Source of the DNA: Shimia sediminis
Lineage (GTDB): Bacteria > Pseudomonadota > Alphaproteobacteria > Rhodobacterales > Rhodobacteraceae
DNA length: 64,000 bases
NCBI RefSeq assembly: GCF_003990645.1
Contig: NZ_RYZK01000010.1
Coordinates: 1-64,000 of the forward strand
Direction: 5' to 3'
In this document: positions 1 through 8,633 of the stretch, piece by piece
Layout of the letters: the number at the start of each line of letters is the position of its first letter
Position numbering within the stretch: position 1 is the first letter of the stretch
Position numbers and translations under genes: made by a program
The notes under the pieces: generated by a model
Database searches by the model: none
What the model was told of the DNA's origin: nothing
Seen by the model: only the letters and a program-made list of their open reading frames with translations

Positions 1-171
1 CGGCGCATTTGCCAGAAACTCGCTTGTAGCTCCCATACAGAAACTCCCCTCAAACCAAAGAAGCCCCTGAACCGCAGATCAGGCGTCATGTCGTAAGTGT
101 GGGGGCGGCGCACCGCTTACACTGTTTGCCTGCTTCACACTGCAAAACTCGCGCAACTGGTTTTGGATACC

Positions 172-429
172 ATGGATGAGTTCCCGTTTGATACCTGCCC
201 AGCACGTGCCTGTTGTCTGGAGGGAGCGACATACTTGAATCTAAGTTTGGGCGACTTTCTCAAAATGGCTGGCCTCCCTAGAGAATGGGTTGTTGGAGGC
301 AGTACACTATCGAAGGAAGAAGCCTTCTACGTTGTTTCGACTCAATTCGATGCGATTGACCGCCAATCAATAGAAAGAATTGCGGAATACTCAAATAGTC
401 TAGCCGCTCTCGAAGGTCGCTCTCCGTGA
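172..429 (+). CDS. Small hypothetical protein
   Basis: I do not recognise this 85-residue protein. It has mixed charge, a two-cysteine cluster near the N terminus (CPARACC) and no obvious signal peptide or membrane segment. The frame is open from a GTG at 97, but the ATG at 172 begins a more ordinary, acidic N terminus (MDEFPFDT), so I chose it. No strong Shine-Dalgarno sequence precedes either start. Base composition is more A/T rich than in the genes downstream, which fits either an acquired gene or a chance reading frame. No neighbour hints at a function. Confidence 0.4.
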   Translation: MDEFPFDTCPARACCLEGATYLNLSLGDFLKMAGLPREWVVGGSTLSKEEAFYVVSTQFDAIDRQSIERIAEYSNSLAALEGRSP

Positions 430-743
430 GACTGTACTACATCCCACCTTACCGCAATACGACATTCCCCGCAATCAAGGCGCGCATGCGCGCCGCCGGG
501 GATCGCCCGACCGACCCGGTCGCACCAAAGGTGCGCCCCCTATAGTTGGCACGCCTCTGGCGTGACGGACGGGCGATTTTGCAACCTAACCCTCCGCAAA
601 ACCGTCAGATGCATGTGGCACCATAAACTAACCAGCCCCGGCCGCTGCGATGCCCACCCTCGGTCGGGCGTCCCCGGCCACTCCACCAACAAAAAAGCCC
701 CGCCAAACCGGCGGGGCCTTTTTCACGACAACCTGTCAGTGTC
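430..743. other. Intergenic stretch with little beyond a terminator
   Basis: About 310 bases separate the hypothetical gene from the DUF2892 gene. I see GC-rich short inverted repeats around 480-545 and one clear hairpin terminator (listed separately). A 39-codon frame from the GTG at 426 is open to 545 but has no ribosome site or recognisable sequence. Nothing else is supported. Confidence 0.5.
691..724. terminator. Intrinsic terminator, bidirectional
   Basis: Perfect 8-bp GC stem (697-704 with 710-717) and a 5-nt loop, flanked by an A-run on the left and a T-run on the right. It can therefore end transcription from either side. On the minus strand it lies about 20 bases past the DUF2892 stop codon. 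Confidence 0.8.
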
Positions 744-944
744 TCAGAACGCATTCCCGGGTTTGAACCCAATCGCCTTGAAGATCATCGCGGCGGGGCA
801 AAAGCCGGTAAAGGCCGATTGCAGCATGTTAGCACCGATGAACACGGTGAACCACATCCACATCGGGTGCACGAACACGGTCAGCACCACGCTCAGCAGA
901 ACCATCACGCCGGCAAAGGCCAGTACGGCACGGTCAAGGGTCAT
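744..944 (-). CDS. DUF2892 (YgaP-like) inner-membrane protein
   Basis: This 66-residue protein has two hydrophobic helices (about residues 6-24 and 29-45) and the Gly-Phe-Cys-Pro-Ala motif typical of the DUF2892/YgaP transmembrane family, which is often linked to sulfur or rhodanese chemistry. The role is unknown in most members. The start at 944 is preferred because AGGAG sits seven bases upstream of it. A longer in-frame ATG at 957-959 contains that very site, so it is unlikely. It stands alone, with a terminator just downstream. No rhodanese domain is fused or adjacent. Confidence 0.75.
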   Translation of the reverse strand: MTLDRAVLAFAGVMVLLSVVLTVFVHPMWMWFTVFIGANMLQSAFTGFCPAAMIFKAIGFKPGNAF

Positions 945-1074
945 CTCATTTCTCCTCATGGTCGGGCCACGCGGCCCGGGTCTGCAGGAGATATAGCATT
1001 GCCAATCATAACATTCAATATGTGGAATATAAAATCCACCGCACCGGATCACCCGTACCCGGCCCACCCCGCGA

Positions 1075-1251
1075 TCACTTCCCGTCGCGGGCGGCTTTTT
1101 CTTCCTTGGTCAGCTTGGCGTTCCAGGCGTTTTTGCTCAGGCCCAGCTCGGGCTTGGGTGGTTTGGTTTCGCCTTTGGTGATTTCGCCGCCCTTGTCCAG
1201 ATAGGCCTGGATCAGCGCGTCGTCGGTGGTTTCTTTGGGAACTTGTTTCAT
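1075..1251 (-). CDS. Small charged hypothetical protein
   Basis: A 58-residue, lysine- and glutamate-rich soluble protein with the segment YLDKGGEITKGETK. It resembles short uncharacterised proteobacterial proteins with a KGG-x-(I/V)TKG core, but I cannot assign a function. The ATG at 1251 has a very strong AGGAGG only two bases upstream, which is closer than usual. A GTG at 1287 overlaps the TGA of the upstream BrnA-like gene and would give 70 residues. Either way it is probably co-transcribed with that gene. Confidence 0.55.
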   Translation of the reverse strand: MKQVPKETTDDALIQAYLDKGGEITKGETKPPKPELGLSKNAWNAKLTKEEKAARDGK

Positions 1252-1283
1252 ACCCTCCTGCCTAGCGGTCGGGGCGTCACTTG

Positions 1284-1787
1284 TCACGCGCCATTCCCCG
1301 GCGCATCGCTGCCTTTGCGTTTGGCCAACTTGGCCCGGTGCTTTTCCAGTTTTCGCTGGGCCTTGTCTTGTGCTGCTTTCTGATCCTCGGCCTCGCGTTC
1401 CGCCATCAGCCGCTCAAAGTCCTCCATGTTCAGCCGCCGCCGTTCGTTCAGCGCCTCGTCCAGTTCGACCTCTTGTGCGATCTTCATCTGCATCCACGTT
1501 CTGAGCAGATGATTGATCCGCGCCTGGTATCCCTGCCCCATGCCCTTGAACAACCGCGCCACCGAACGATCGAGGTATAGCGTGACCTTTTCCTTTTTCT
1601 CCCAGACCGGGTGATCGATCTCCAACAGGTGCCACTCCAGCGGCAGGTCCTCGCGCAGAAAGGTGCCGATCTGGCTGTGACGGTGCGAATACATCATGTC
1701 GTGATGCATGCGCTCATAGGCCTGTTCCTGCGTCTTGGGCACCTTCACGCGGCAGAACTTGCGGCGGCGGATCTCGGGTTCGGACAT
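1284..1787 (-). CDS. BrnA-like antitoxin family protein (orphan)
   Basis: The 167-residue protein contains the segment VTLYLDRSVARLFKGMG followed by a basic helix around residues 80-115. This matches the ribbon-helix-helix type C-terminal domain of BrnA antitoxins, which bind DNA and neutralise the RNase toxin BrnT. BrnA itself is usually shorter. Here an extra N-terminal domain (about 70 residues, rich in Arg, His and Met) and a long charged C-terminal helix (KRKLEKHRAKLAKR-like) are added. The ATG at 1787 is chosen because AGGAG lies nine bases upstream. No BrnT-like frame exists on either side, so this is an orphan or a DNA-binding protein recruited to another job. Confidence 0.6.
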   Translation of the reverse strand: MSEPEIRRRKFCRVKVPKTQEQAYERMHHDMMYSHRHSQIGTFLREDLPLEWHLLEIDHPVWEKKEKVTLYLDRSVARLFKGMGQGYQARINHLLRTWMQMKIAQEVELDEALNERRRLNMEDFERLMAEREAEDQKAAQDKAQRKLEKHRAKLAKRKGSDAPGNGA

Positions 1788-2180
1788 GCGTGGTCTCCTT
1801 TGGTGCCACCCTGCCTGAGCGCCGTTAACAGGGGCTGAGCCCACCGTACGGGCGCACCGACGTGATACCGACGTCCTACCGACGTGATGCAGATCGGGGT
1901 TTTGGACGGTTGCCGCCCCCCTTTGGACACGACTCGCCGACGGCGTTTTTCACCCGTTCCAACCGCATTTGAGGCGCGGTTTTCGCAAAACACCACCGCC
2001 TTGATCCAGAGCAATGCCCGCCCGTACGCAGCGCTATATGTCCGCAATACGACAATCCGTCAAAAAAACGCGACAAAATCCCTCTGGCGCCACTTCTCGC
2101 TTTACACCGGCACCGTTCCGGTGAAGCTGTGGGTATACCGTCGTACACGCAGGAATTTTCGCCGTTAAAAAGGAGGCGAC
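1788..2180. other. Divergent intergenic region between brnA-like gene and kor operon
   Basis: Nearly 400 bases without a credible gene. It must hold promoters for both flanking genes. Direct observations are an 11-bp tandem repeat (1856-1888), a short inverted repeat around 2106-2124 (CACCGG / CCGGTG), and the strong AGGAGG ribosome site of the kor operon just before 2181. Several long frames cross it, but their Arg/Ser/Thr-rich translations look like shadows. Confidence 0.5.
1856..1888. repeat. 11-bp tandem repeat, three units
   Basis: Three head-to-tail units of ACCGACGTGAT lie at 1856-1866, 1867-1877 (two changes) and 1878-1888. The same 11-bp unit occurs four times inside valS at 51573-51616. 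Its presence both in non-coding and coding DNA suggests a small dispersed repeat or replication-slippage product rather than an operator. Confidence 0.8.
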
Positions 2181-3983
2181 ATGAAACCCACGAATACGGC
2201 AGACCCCGAGTATTTCCATCGGGTCGTCGATTGCCAGTATGCCTGCCCCGCGCACACCCCCGTGCCGGAGTATATCCGCCTGATCGCCCAGGAGCGCTAT
2301 ACGGATGCTTATATGGTCAACTGGGAAAGCAACGTCTTTCCCGGCGTTCTGGGCCGCACCTGTGACCGCCCCTGCGAACCCGCCTGCCGTCGTGGCCGGG
2401 TCGAGGAAGAGCCGGTCGCGATCTGCCGCCTGAAGCGGGTGGCTGCGGATTTCAAGGATGACGTCAAACACCTGATCCCCACCGCCGGGCCGAGGAATGG
2501 CAAAAAGATCGCCCTGATCGGCGGCGGCCCCGCCTCGCTGACCGTGGCACGCGACCTCGCGCCTTTGGGCTACGAGCTGCATCTATACGATGAACACGCC
2601 AAGGCTGGCGGCTTCATGCGCAGCCAGATCCCCGCCTTCCGCCTGCCTGACGAAGTGCTGGATGAAGAGGTGGACTACGTGCTGAACATGGGCATCCACA
2701 CCACCTTCAACACCTATGTGGACAGCCTGCAAAGCATCCTCGACAAGAGTTACGACGCCGTGTTCATCGGCTGTGGCGCACCGCGCGGACGTGACCTGCC
2801 CAACCTGCCGGGTCGCAAAGAAGCGGATGCCAATATCCATCTGGGGATCGACTGGCTCTCGAGCGTGGCTTTCGAACACACCAAAAAAATCGGCAAGCGC
2901 GTCATCGTATTGGGTGGCGGCAACACCGCCATGGACTGCTGCCGCACCTCGCGCCGTCTTGGCGGTGAGGACGTAAAAGTGATCGTGCGGTCGCCCTTCG
3001 AAGACATGAAAGCCTCGCCTTGGGAGAAAGAAGACACCATCCACGAAGGCATTCCGATCCTCGACAATCACGTGCCCAAGGAATTCGTGGTGAAAAAGGG
3101 CAAACTGGTCGGCATGACCTTCGAAAAGGTCGAGGCCGTCTATGACGACGAAGGCAAGCGCAGGCTGGTGCCAACCGGCGAAGATCTGGTTCATGTCGAC
3201 TGCGACGACGTCCTGATCGCCATCGGCCAGGAAAACGCTTTCCCCTGGATTGAAAAGTCCACCGGCGTACGTTTCACCAGCTGGGGCACCCCGATCATCA
3301 ACGATGACGAAACCTTCCAATCAACCCGCAAGGATGTGTTCTTTGGCGGCGACTCCGCCTTTGGCCCCGCCAACATCATCACGGCGGTGGCCCATGGACA
3401 CAAGGCCGCCGTGTCCATCGACATGTACTGCAACGGCCTCAACCCCGAGGTCAACCGCCCCGATCCGCATCACACTCTGGTCAGTCAGAAAATGGGCATC
3501 CACGAGTGGAGCTATGACAGCATCCCGGTGACCGACAAACGCGAGGCCGTGCCACTGGTCGACCTCAAGGAAGCGCTTGCCAGCAAGACGCTCGAGGTTG
3601 AACTGGGCTTTGACGTCGAAACCGCCTTTGTTCAGGCTGAACGCTGCCTCAACTGTGACGCGCAGACAGTCTTTACTGAAAGCAACTGCATCGAATGTGA
3701 CGCCTGTACCGACATCTGTCCCACGGCCTGCATCAGCTTTGTCGAGAACGGTGACGAACCCGACCTGCGCACCCGTCTGATGGTGCCTGCCGAGAACTTG
3801 GAACAGGATCTCTACGTCTCCGATACCCTTCCCACGGGCAAAGTCATGGTCAAAGACGAAGACGTTTGCCTGCACTGCGGTCTCTGTGCAGAACGCTGCC
3901 CGACAGCGGCCTGGGACATGCAGAAATTCTTTTATACGATGGCCAAGGCCACGCCTGACCTGCTGGTGGAGGCCGCAGAATGA
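2181..3983 (+). CDS. GltD-like NAD(P)H/FAD oxidoreductase subunit with two 4Fe-4S clusters, 2-oxoacid oxidoreductase operon
   Basis: A 600-residue electron-transfer subunit. The N terminus has the cysteine pattern of GltD and dihydropyrimidine dehydrogenase (C18, C22, C61, C65, C69). It is followed by an FAD-binding motif (IGGGPASL, 113-120), an NAD(P)-binding motif (VLGGGNTA, 243-250) and a ferredoxin-like C terminus with two classical 4Fe-4S sets (C503/506/509/513 and C563/566/569/573). It overlaps the next gene by four bases, so the two are translationally coupled, and AGGAGG precedes the ATG. By context it should pass electrons from the 2-oxoacid oxidoreductase encoded downstream to NAD(P)+, in place of a free ferredoxin. 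The substrate is not visible from sequence. Confidence 0.85.
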   Translation: MKPTNTADPEYFHRVVDCQYACPAHTPVPEYIRLIAQERYTDAYMVNWESNVFPGVLGRTCDRPCEPACRRGRVEEEPVAICRLKRVAADFKDDVKHLIPTAGPRNGKKIALIGGGPASLTVARDLAPLGYELHLYDEHAKAGGFMRSQIPAFRLPDEVLDEEVDYVLNMGIHTTFNTYVDSLQSILDKSYDAVFIGCGAPRGRDLPNLPGRKEADANIHLGIDWLSSVAFEHTKKIGKRVIVLGGGNTAMDCCRTSRRLGGEDVKVIVRSPFEDMKASPWEKEDTIHEGIPILDNHVPKEFVVKKGKLVGMTFEKVEAVYDDEGKRRLVPTGEDLVHVDCDDVLIAIGQENAFPWIEKSTGVRFTSWGTPIINDDETFQSTRKDVFFGGDSAFGPANIITAVAHGHKAAVSIDMYCNGLNPEVNRPDPHHTLVSQKMGIHEWSYDSIPVTDKREAVPLVDLKEALASKTLEVELGFDVETAFVQAERCLNCDAQTVFTESNCIECDACTDICPTACISFVENGDEPDLRTRLMVPAENLEQDLYVSDTLPTGKVMVKDEDVCLHCGLCAERCPTAAWDMQKFFYTMAKATPDLLVEAAE

Positions 3984-5860
3984 AACAGATCAAAGGCATC
4001 AACGACTTTGTCGTGAAATTCGCCAACGTGAACGGCACCGGGTCGGCCTCGGCCAACCACCTCTTTGCCAAGGCGATCTTCCGCATGGGCATCCCGGTCT
4101 CTCCGCGCAATATCTTTCCGTCGAACATTCAGGGCCTGCCCACGTGGTACGAGGTGCGGGTCAGCAAGAACGGTTATCTGGGTCGTCGCGGTGGCGTGGA
4201 CCTGATGGTCTGCGTCAACCCGCAGAGCATGGAAAAGGACATCGCCAGCGTCGAACCCGGCGGCTACTTCCTCTATGACTCGACCAAACCTTTGGCCAAC
4301 CACATGAAGCGGGACGACATCACGATCATCGGCATTCCGCTGACCGAAATGTGCATGAAAGAGTTCCCCGTTCCACGTCTTCAACAGTTGTTAAAGAACG
4401 TGGTTTATGTTGGCGCCCTGGCCGCTTTGCTGGACATCGACTTTGGCGTTCTGAAAGGTCTCTTGAACGACCAGTTCAAAGGTAAAGAAAAACTTATCTC
4501 ATCGAACGTTCACGCGCTCGAGATGGGATATCAATACGCAACCGAGAATTACCAATGTCCCCTGCCAATCCGGCTTGAGAAGGGCGGCAATGTTGCGCCG
4601 CATATTCTTGAAACACCGCATATCCTGATGAACGGCAACACCGCAGCGGCCCTTGGCGCGATCTACGGTGGCGCAACCGTGGCCGCGTGGTACCCGATCA
4701 CGCCGTCCACAAGCGTCGTGGATGCCTTTGCCAAATACGCCAAGCGCCTGCGCATCGACGCGGGCAGCGGCAAGAAGAACTATGCCATAGTCCAGGCCGA
4801 GGATGAACTGGCCGCAATGGGCATGGTTGTAGGTGCCGGCTGGAACGGCGCGCGGGCCTTTACCGCCACCTCAGGTCCCGGTGTTTCGCTGATGAGCGAA
4901 TTCCTGGGTCTTGCCTATTTTGCCGAAATTCCGGTTGTTCTGATTAACGTGCAGCGCTCGGGGCCCTCGACCGGCATGCCCACGCGCAGCCAGCAATCCG
5001 ACGTTCTGGCCTGTGCCTATGCCAGCCACGGAGACACCAAGCAGGTGCTTCTGTTCCCGGCCACACCTCAGGAATGCTTTGAGATGACCGTGCAGGCCTT
5101 TGATCTGTCAGAACGCCTGCAAACCCCGGTCATCATGATGTCCGACCTTGATCTGGGCATGAACGACTGGATGTCGCCACCGCTGGAGTGGGACGACACC
5201 TACGAGATGGACCGCGGCAAGGTTCTGGACGCCGAAGGTTTGGACAATGCCGAGAAATGGGGCCGTTACCTCGACGTGGACGGCGACGGCATCTGCTATC
5301 GCACGCTGCCCGGCACACACCCCGACAAAGGCGCTTTCTTCACCCGTGGCTCATCCAAGAACGAGATGGCCGTCTATTCCGAAAGCGGCGACGACTACGT
5401 CCAGAACGTTGATCGCCTGTTGCGCAAGTTCGAGACGGCCAAGTCCTACGTGCCCGAACCCAAGACCCACCCACCGATCGAGGTCAAGAAGCCAAAGACC
5501 AAGCTCAGGCTTGGCGCGCTGTTCTTCGGCACCTCGGCCTCGCCCTCCTATGAGGCGGTCGAGATTCTTGCGGACGAAGGCTATCCCATCGACACGATGC
5601 GCATCCGCGCCTTCCCTTTCCACGAGAACATCGACCAGTTCATCCACGAACATGACATGGTCTTTGTGATCGAACAGAACCGCGATGGGCAGATGCGTCA
5701 GCTGATCATGAACGAATGCCAGATTGCCCCGACCAAGATGACCTCGGTCCTGAACTATTCCGGCACGCCGATCACCGCGCGTGACATTGCCAACCAGATC
5801 CGCCAGTCGCTCGACACCAAGAGCGCCAAGGTCGTGCCGCTGCACAAGGAGACCGCCTGA
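3980..5860 (+). CDS. korA: 2-oxoacid:acceptor oxidoreductase, fused gamma-alpha subunit (KorA type)
   Basis: At 626 residues, this is a fusion of the gamma domain (about 1-195) with the pyrimidine-binding alpha domain of the pyruvate/2-oxoglutarate:ferredoxin oxidoreductase family. The alpha domain begins near MNGNTAAALGA (217-227) and shows YPITPST (238-244), TATSGPG (295-301) and QRSGPSTGMPT (325-335), all hallmarks of the family. It oxidatively decarboxylates a 2-oxoacid to the acyl-CoA with the TPP-binding beta subunit. The first ATG overlaps the flavoprotein stop, and its own stop overlaps the beta gene, so the three proteins are made together. Whether the substrate is 2-oxoglutarate, a branched 2-oxoacid or indolepyruvate cannot be told here. 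Confidence 0.85.
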   Translation: MKQIKGINDFVVKFANVNGTGSASANHLFAKAIFRMGIPVSPRNIFPSNIQGLPTWYEVRVSKNGYLGRRGGVDLMVCVNPQSMEKDIASVEPGGYFLYDSTKPLANHMKRDDITIIGIPLTEMCMKEFPVPRLQQLLKNVVYVGALAALLDIDFGVLKGLLNDQFKGKEKLISSNVHALEMGYQYATENYQCPLPIRLEKGGNVAPHILETPHILMNGNTAAALGAIYGGATVAAWYPITPSTSVVDAFAKYAKRLRIDAGSGKKNYAIVQAEDELAAMGMVVGAGWNGARAFTATSGPGVSLMSEFLGLAYFAEIPVVLINVQRSGPSTGMPTRSQQSDVLACAYASHGDTKQVLLFPATPQECFEMTVQAFDLSERLQTPVIMMSDLDLGMNDWMSPPLEWDDTYEMDRGKVLDAEGLDNAEKWGRYLDVDGDGICYRTLPGTHPDKGAFFTRGSSKNEMAVYSESGDDYVQNVDRLLRKFETAKSYVPEPKTHPPIEVKKPKTKLRLGALFFGTSASPSYEAVEILADEGYPIDTMRIRAFPFHENIDQFIHEHDMVFVIEQNRDGQMRQLIMNECQIAPTKMTSVLNYSGTPITARDIANQIRQSLDTKSAKVVPLHKETA

Positions 5861-6909
5861 TGTCTTATGTAAAGCCCAAGTTCCGCCACCCGCGCCTGCC
5901 CTCAAACCGGCTGGGGTTCACGGTTGCGGATTATGACGGCGCGATCTCGACCCTCTGTGCAGGCTGTGGTCACGACTCGATCTCGGCGGCCATCCGCACG
6001 GCGTGCTTTGAATCTTCCCTGCCACCGCATCGCATCGCCAAGGTTTCGGGCATCGGCTGCTCGTCGAAAATGCCGACCTATTTCCTTGGCAAAAGCCACG
6101 GGTTCAACTCGGTCCATGGCCGGATGCCCTCGGTCGCCACTGGCGCCAGCCTCGCCAACCGCGACCTGACCTATGTTGGTGTGTCCGGTGATGGCGATAC
6201 GGCGTCCATCGGCATGGGCCAGTTCGTGCACCTCGTGCGCCGCAATGTGAACATGACCTACATCGTCGCCAACAATGGCTGTTACGGCCTGACCAAAGGC
6301 CAGGACAGCGCCACGGCTGACCTCGGGTCGGTCAGCAAATATGGCGACGTGAACGGCTTTGAGGGCATCGACCTCGCCAGCCTTGCGATCCTGCAGGGCG
6401 CAAGCTTTGTCGCCCGCAGCTTCTCGGGTGACAAGGAACAGCTGGTGCCCCTGATCCGGGCTGCCATGGCGCACAACGGATTTGCCTTTATAGATGTTGT
6501 GTCCCCCTGTGTGACCTTCAACAACCACAACGGGTCGACCAAAAGCTACGAGGAAACCCGCGCGCACCTGGATGCCATGCCACTGGATTTTGTGCCCATG
6601 CGCGAAGAGATCAAGGCGCAGTATGACGAGGGAACGTCCAAGTCCGTGACCCTGCATGATGGCTCGGTCATTCACCTGAAAAAGGCCGTGTCTGGGCACG
6701 AGACCGACGACCGCCAGGCCGCGCTCAACACCATTCAGGACGCCAACAAGCAAAACCGCGTTCTGACCGGCCTGTTGTTCCTCGATCCCAATTCGCAGAA
6801 CCTGAACACGAACCTCGAGCTGGCGACACGGCCGCTGAACGAACTTGGCAAAGACGAGCTCTGTCCGGGGTCGAAAGTGCTGAAAAGCATCAACGAAGGT
6901 CTGCGATAA
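5860..6909 (+). CDS. korB: 2-oxoacid:ferredoxin oxidoreductase beta subunit (KorB type, TPP-binding)
   Basis: A 349-residue TPP-binding subunit. CAGCGH (33-38) and GIGCSSKMPTYF (64-75) supply the proximal iron-sulfur ligands and substrate loop. SGDGD (109-113) with NNGCYGLTKGQ (138-148) forms the Mg-TPP motif. It pairs with the upstream alpha-gamma protein to form the catalytic core. It is the last gene of the operon: a hairpin terminator follows 17 bases after the stop. The length is normal for KorB. Cytoplasmic. Confidence 0.87.
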   Translation: MSYVKPKFRHPRLPSNRLGFTVADYDGAISTLCAGCGHDSISAAIRTACFESSLPPHRIAKVSGIGCSSKMPTYFLGKSHGFNSVHGRMPSVATGASLANRDLTYVGVSGDGDTASIGMGQFVHLVRRNVNMTYIVANNGCYGLTKGQDSATADLGSVSKYGDVNGFEGIDLASLAILQGASFVARSFSGDKEQLVPLIRAAMAHNGFAFIDVVSPCVTFNNHNGSTKSYEETRAHLDAMPLDFVPMREEIKAQYDEGTSKSVTLHDGSVIHLKKAVSGHETDDRQAALNTIQDANKQNRVLTGLLFLDPNSQNLNTNLELATRPLNELGKDELCPGSKVLKSINEGLR

Positions 6910-6925
6910 GCATCTGATCAATTGA

Positions 6926-6957
6926 AAAGGGCCGGTCCCGCCTTGGGCTGGCCCTTT
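6926..6957. terminator. Terminator shared by kor operon and thioesterase gene
   Basis: An 8-bp stem, AAAGGGCC (6926-6933) with GGCCCTTT (6950-6957), separates the convergent korB and thioesterase genes. The A-run and T-run that form part of the stem allow termination in both directions. Confidence 0.75.
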
Positions 6958-6959
6958 CC

Positions 6960-7361
6960 TTAGGCCTCCGCAGGCACCGGCCGTGGTTTGCCGTCTTCGT
7001 CAATGGCGACATAGGTAAACACCGCTTCGGTCACTTTTTCTTTGTGACGACCCTGCTGGCGAATGGCCCAGGCTTCGATACGAATGCCCATCGAAGACCG
7101 CCCCACACGATCAACCCATGCCCAGACACCCAGTATGTCACCCACCGCCACGGGACGTATGAATTTCATTGCGTCCACGGCAACGGTGGTGACCCGACCC
7201 TGCGCCCTTTGGGCGGCAATGATGCCGCTGGCAATATCCATCTGGGCCAGCACCCAGCCGCCAAAAATGTCGCCGTTGACGTTCACATCCGATGGCATCG
7301 CGACTGTGCGCAGCGTGGCTTCGCCGGTTGGGGGCACTTCGGTGTTGGGTTTTTCGGCCAT
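6960..7361 (-). CDS. YciA-like acyl-CoA thioesterase (hotdog fold)
   Basis: This 133-residue single-hotdog protein hydrolyses acyl-CoA to the free acid and CoA. The region MPSDVNVNGDIFGGWVLAQMD (residues 22-42) is very close to the YciA signature, in which Asn and Asp lie before the central helix, and TTVAVDAMKFIRPVAVGD is the usual second strand. I start at 7361 (AAAGG seven bases upstream) and not at an in-frame codon ten residues earlier. Converges with korB across a shared terminator. Probably a general salvage enzyme that trims excess acyl-CoA. Confidence 0.82.
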   Translation of the reverse strand: MAEKPNTEVPPTGEATLRTVAMPSDVNVNGDIFGGWVLAQMDIASGIIAAQRAQGRVTTVAVDAMKFIRPVAVGDILGVWAWVDRVGRSSMGIRIEAWAIRQQGRHKEKVTEAVFTYVAIDEDGKPRPVPAEA

Positions 7362-7450
7362 GGGTTTTCCTTTTCTCGTCCTATCCCACACTAGCCCTCT
7401 GGATCGTCAGACGAAAGTTGGTAGAAGCACGTGAACGGACAGGAAGCACA

Positions 7451-8602
7451 ATGCCCTCATTCGACCTCATCGTGATTGGCGCCGGACCTGCAGGCAGCGC
7501 TGCGGCCTGTTGGGCTGCACGGCATGGGCTGTCCGTGGCCGTGGTCGACAAGGCGCGCTTTCCCCGCAGCAAACTGTGCGGCGGTTTGTTCACGGAACGC
7601 AGCCGGGCCTACTACCAAGAGATTTTTGAACGCGACTTTGACCTGTCCAGGGCCGTGACCCGGGATGCGATCGAGTTTTGGCACGACGGTGGCCAGCTGG
7701 CGCGGCTGGAAGATATTCCGCCGCTCCACCTGACCATGCGGCTGGACCTTGACTCGCAACTGTTCAGCCATGCGCTTGACGCGGGTGCGGTTGATTTCTC
7801 TGGTCACATGATTTCCGAAATCACCGGCGCAACAGTCTCTCTAAAGGATGGTACGCAGATCACCGGGCGTGTGCTGATTGGCGCGGATGGGGTGAAATCC
7901 ATTGTCGCCCGCCACCTCTTTGGCGCGCCATTTGACACGGCCACCATCGGCTTTGGGCTGGAAATCGAAGCCACGCCCCAAGAGCAGGCCCCAGCGGAAC
8001 ATCCCTTGCGGATCGATTTTGCCGCGGCGACCTGGGGCTATGGCTGGTCCTTCCCCAAACAGGGCTCCACCACGGTTGGTGTCGGCGGCCTTCTGGCGCC
8101 GAACCCGAACCTGAAAGGGCACTTCGCGTCCTATCTCACGTCCCTGGGTCTTGATGCCGAGTCCAAACGGTTCAAGGGCCACCACCTGCCTTTTGGCGAT
8201 TTCCGAAAAGTGCCGGGACGCGCACAAGTGCTGCTTGCCGGGGACGCCGCAGGCCTCGTGGATCCGATCACCGGAGAGGGTATTGCCTTTGCCATGAAGA
8301 GTGGCCAACTGGCCGCGCAGGCCACACTCGATGCGCTGGCCACGGATGACCCGGCGCGGGCGCTTCCGCTCTATCAGGCCAATCTGAAAGACATGCACCG
8401 CAACCTTCGGATCGCGCGCAACCTGCGTCGCATCATCTTTGCGCCGCGGTGGCAAAAGGCCTTTGTCAGCACATTCAGACGCTCAGGCACAGTCCGGATG
8501 CAGTACATGCGTCTGCTGGCAGGAGAGGTTGAATACCCCGAACTGGCCCGCAGTGTTCTGCGCCGCCTGCCCCGGTACCTGTTGAATGCGGTCCGTCGTT
8601 GA
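7451..8602 (+). CDS. Geranylgeranyl reductase family FAD-dependent oxidoreductase
   Basis: A 383-residue flavoprotein with the N-terminal dinucleotide motif VIGAGPAGSAAA (about 8-19), the KLCGG loop (about 41-45) and GDAAGLVDPITGEGIAFAM near residue 265. This is the typical order of the ChlP/geranylgeranyl reductase branch of the p-hydroxybenzoate hydroxylase superfamily. No bacteriochlorophyll genes are nearby, so it need not act on chlorophyll. Isoprenoid lipid or menaquinone side-chain reduction are alternatives. The open frame extends upstream to 7292, but the ATG at 7451 has AGGAAG at the right distance and starts directly before the FAD motif. Confidence 0.75.
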   Translation: MPSFDLIVIGAGPAGSAAACWAARHGLSVAVVDKARFPRSKLCGGLFTERSRAYYQEIFERDFDLSRAVTRDAIEFWHDGGQLARLEDIPPLHLTMRLDLDSQLFSHALDAGAVDFSGHMISEITGATVSLKDGTQITGRVLIGADGVKSIVARHLFGAPFDTATIGFGLEIEATPQEQAPAEHPLRIDFAAATWGYGWSFPKQGSTTVGVGGLLAPNPNLKGHFASYLTSLGLDAESKRFKGHHLPFGDFRKVPGRAQVLLAGDAAGLVDPITGEGIAFAMKSGQLAAQATLDALATDDPARALPLYQANLKDMHRNLRIARNLRRIIFAPRWQKAFVSTFRRSGTVRMQYMRLLAGEVEYPELARSVLRRLPRYLLNAVRR

Positions 8603-8605
8603 CCC

Positions 8606-8633
8606 GTAGGTCGGACAAATTTGTCCGACCTAC
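8606..8633. repeat. 28-bp perfect palindrome, copy 1
   Basis: Two exact 14-base arms, GTAGGTCGGACAAA and its complement, with no loop. The palindrome starts four bases after the flavoprotein stop and contains the trxC stop codon (8630-8632), so it lies at a convergent junction and may terminate both genes. Identical copies occur at 16825, 34306 and 53640. Confidence 0.9.

Noticed and set aside
426-545. 39-codon frame starting at a GTG overlapping the hypothetical gene's stop
   Set aside because: No ribosome site or similarity, and the overlap is likely chance in GC-rich DNA.
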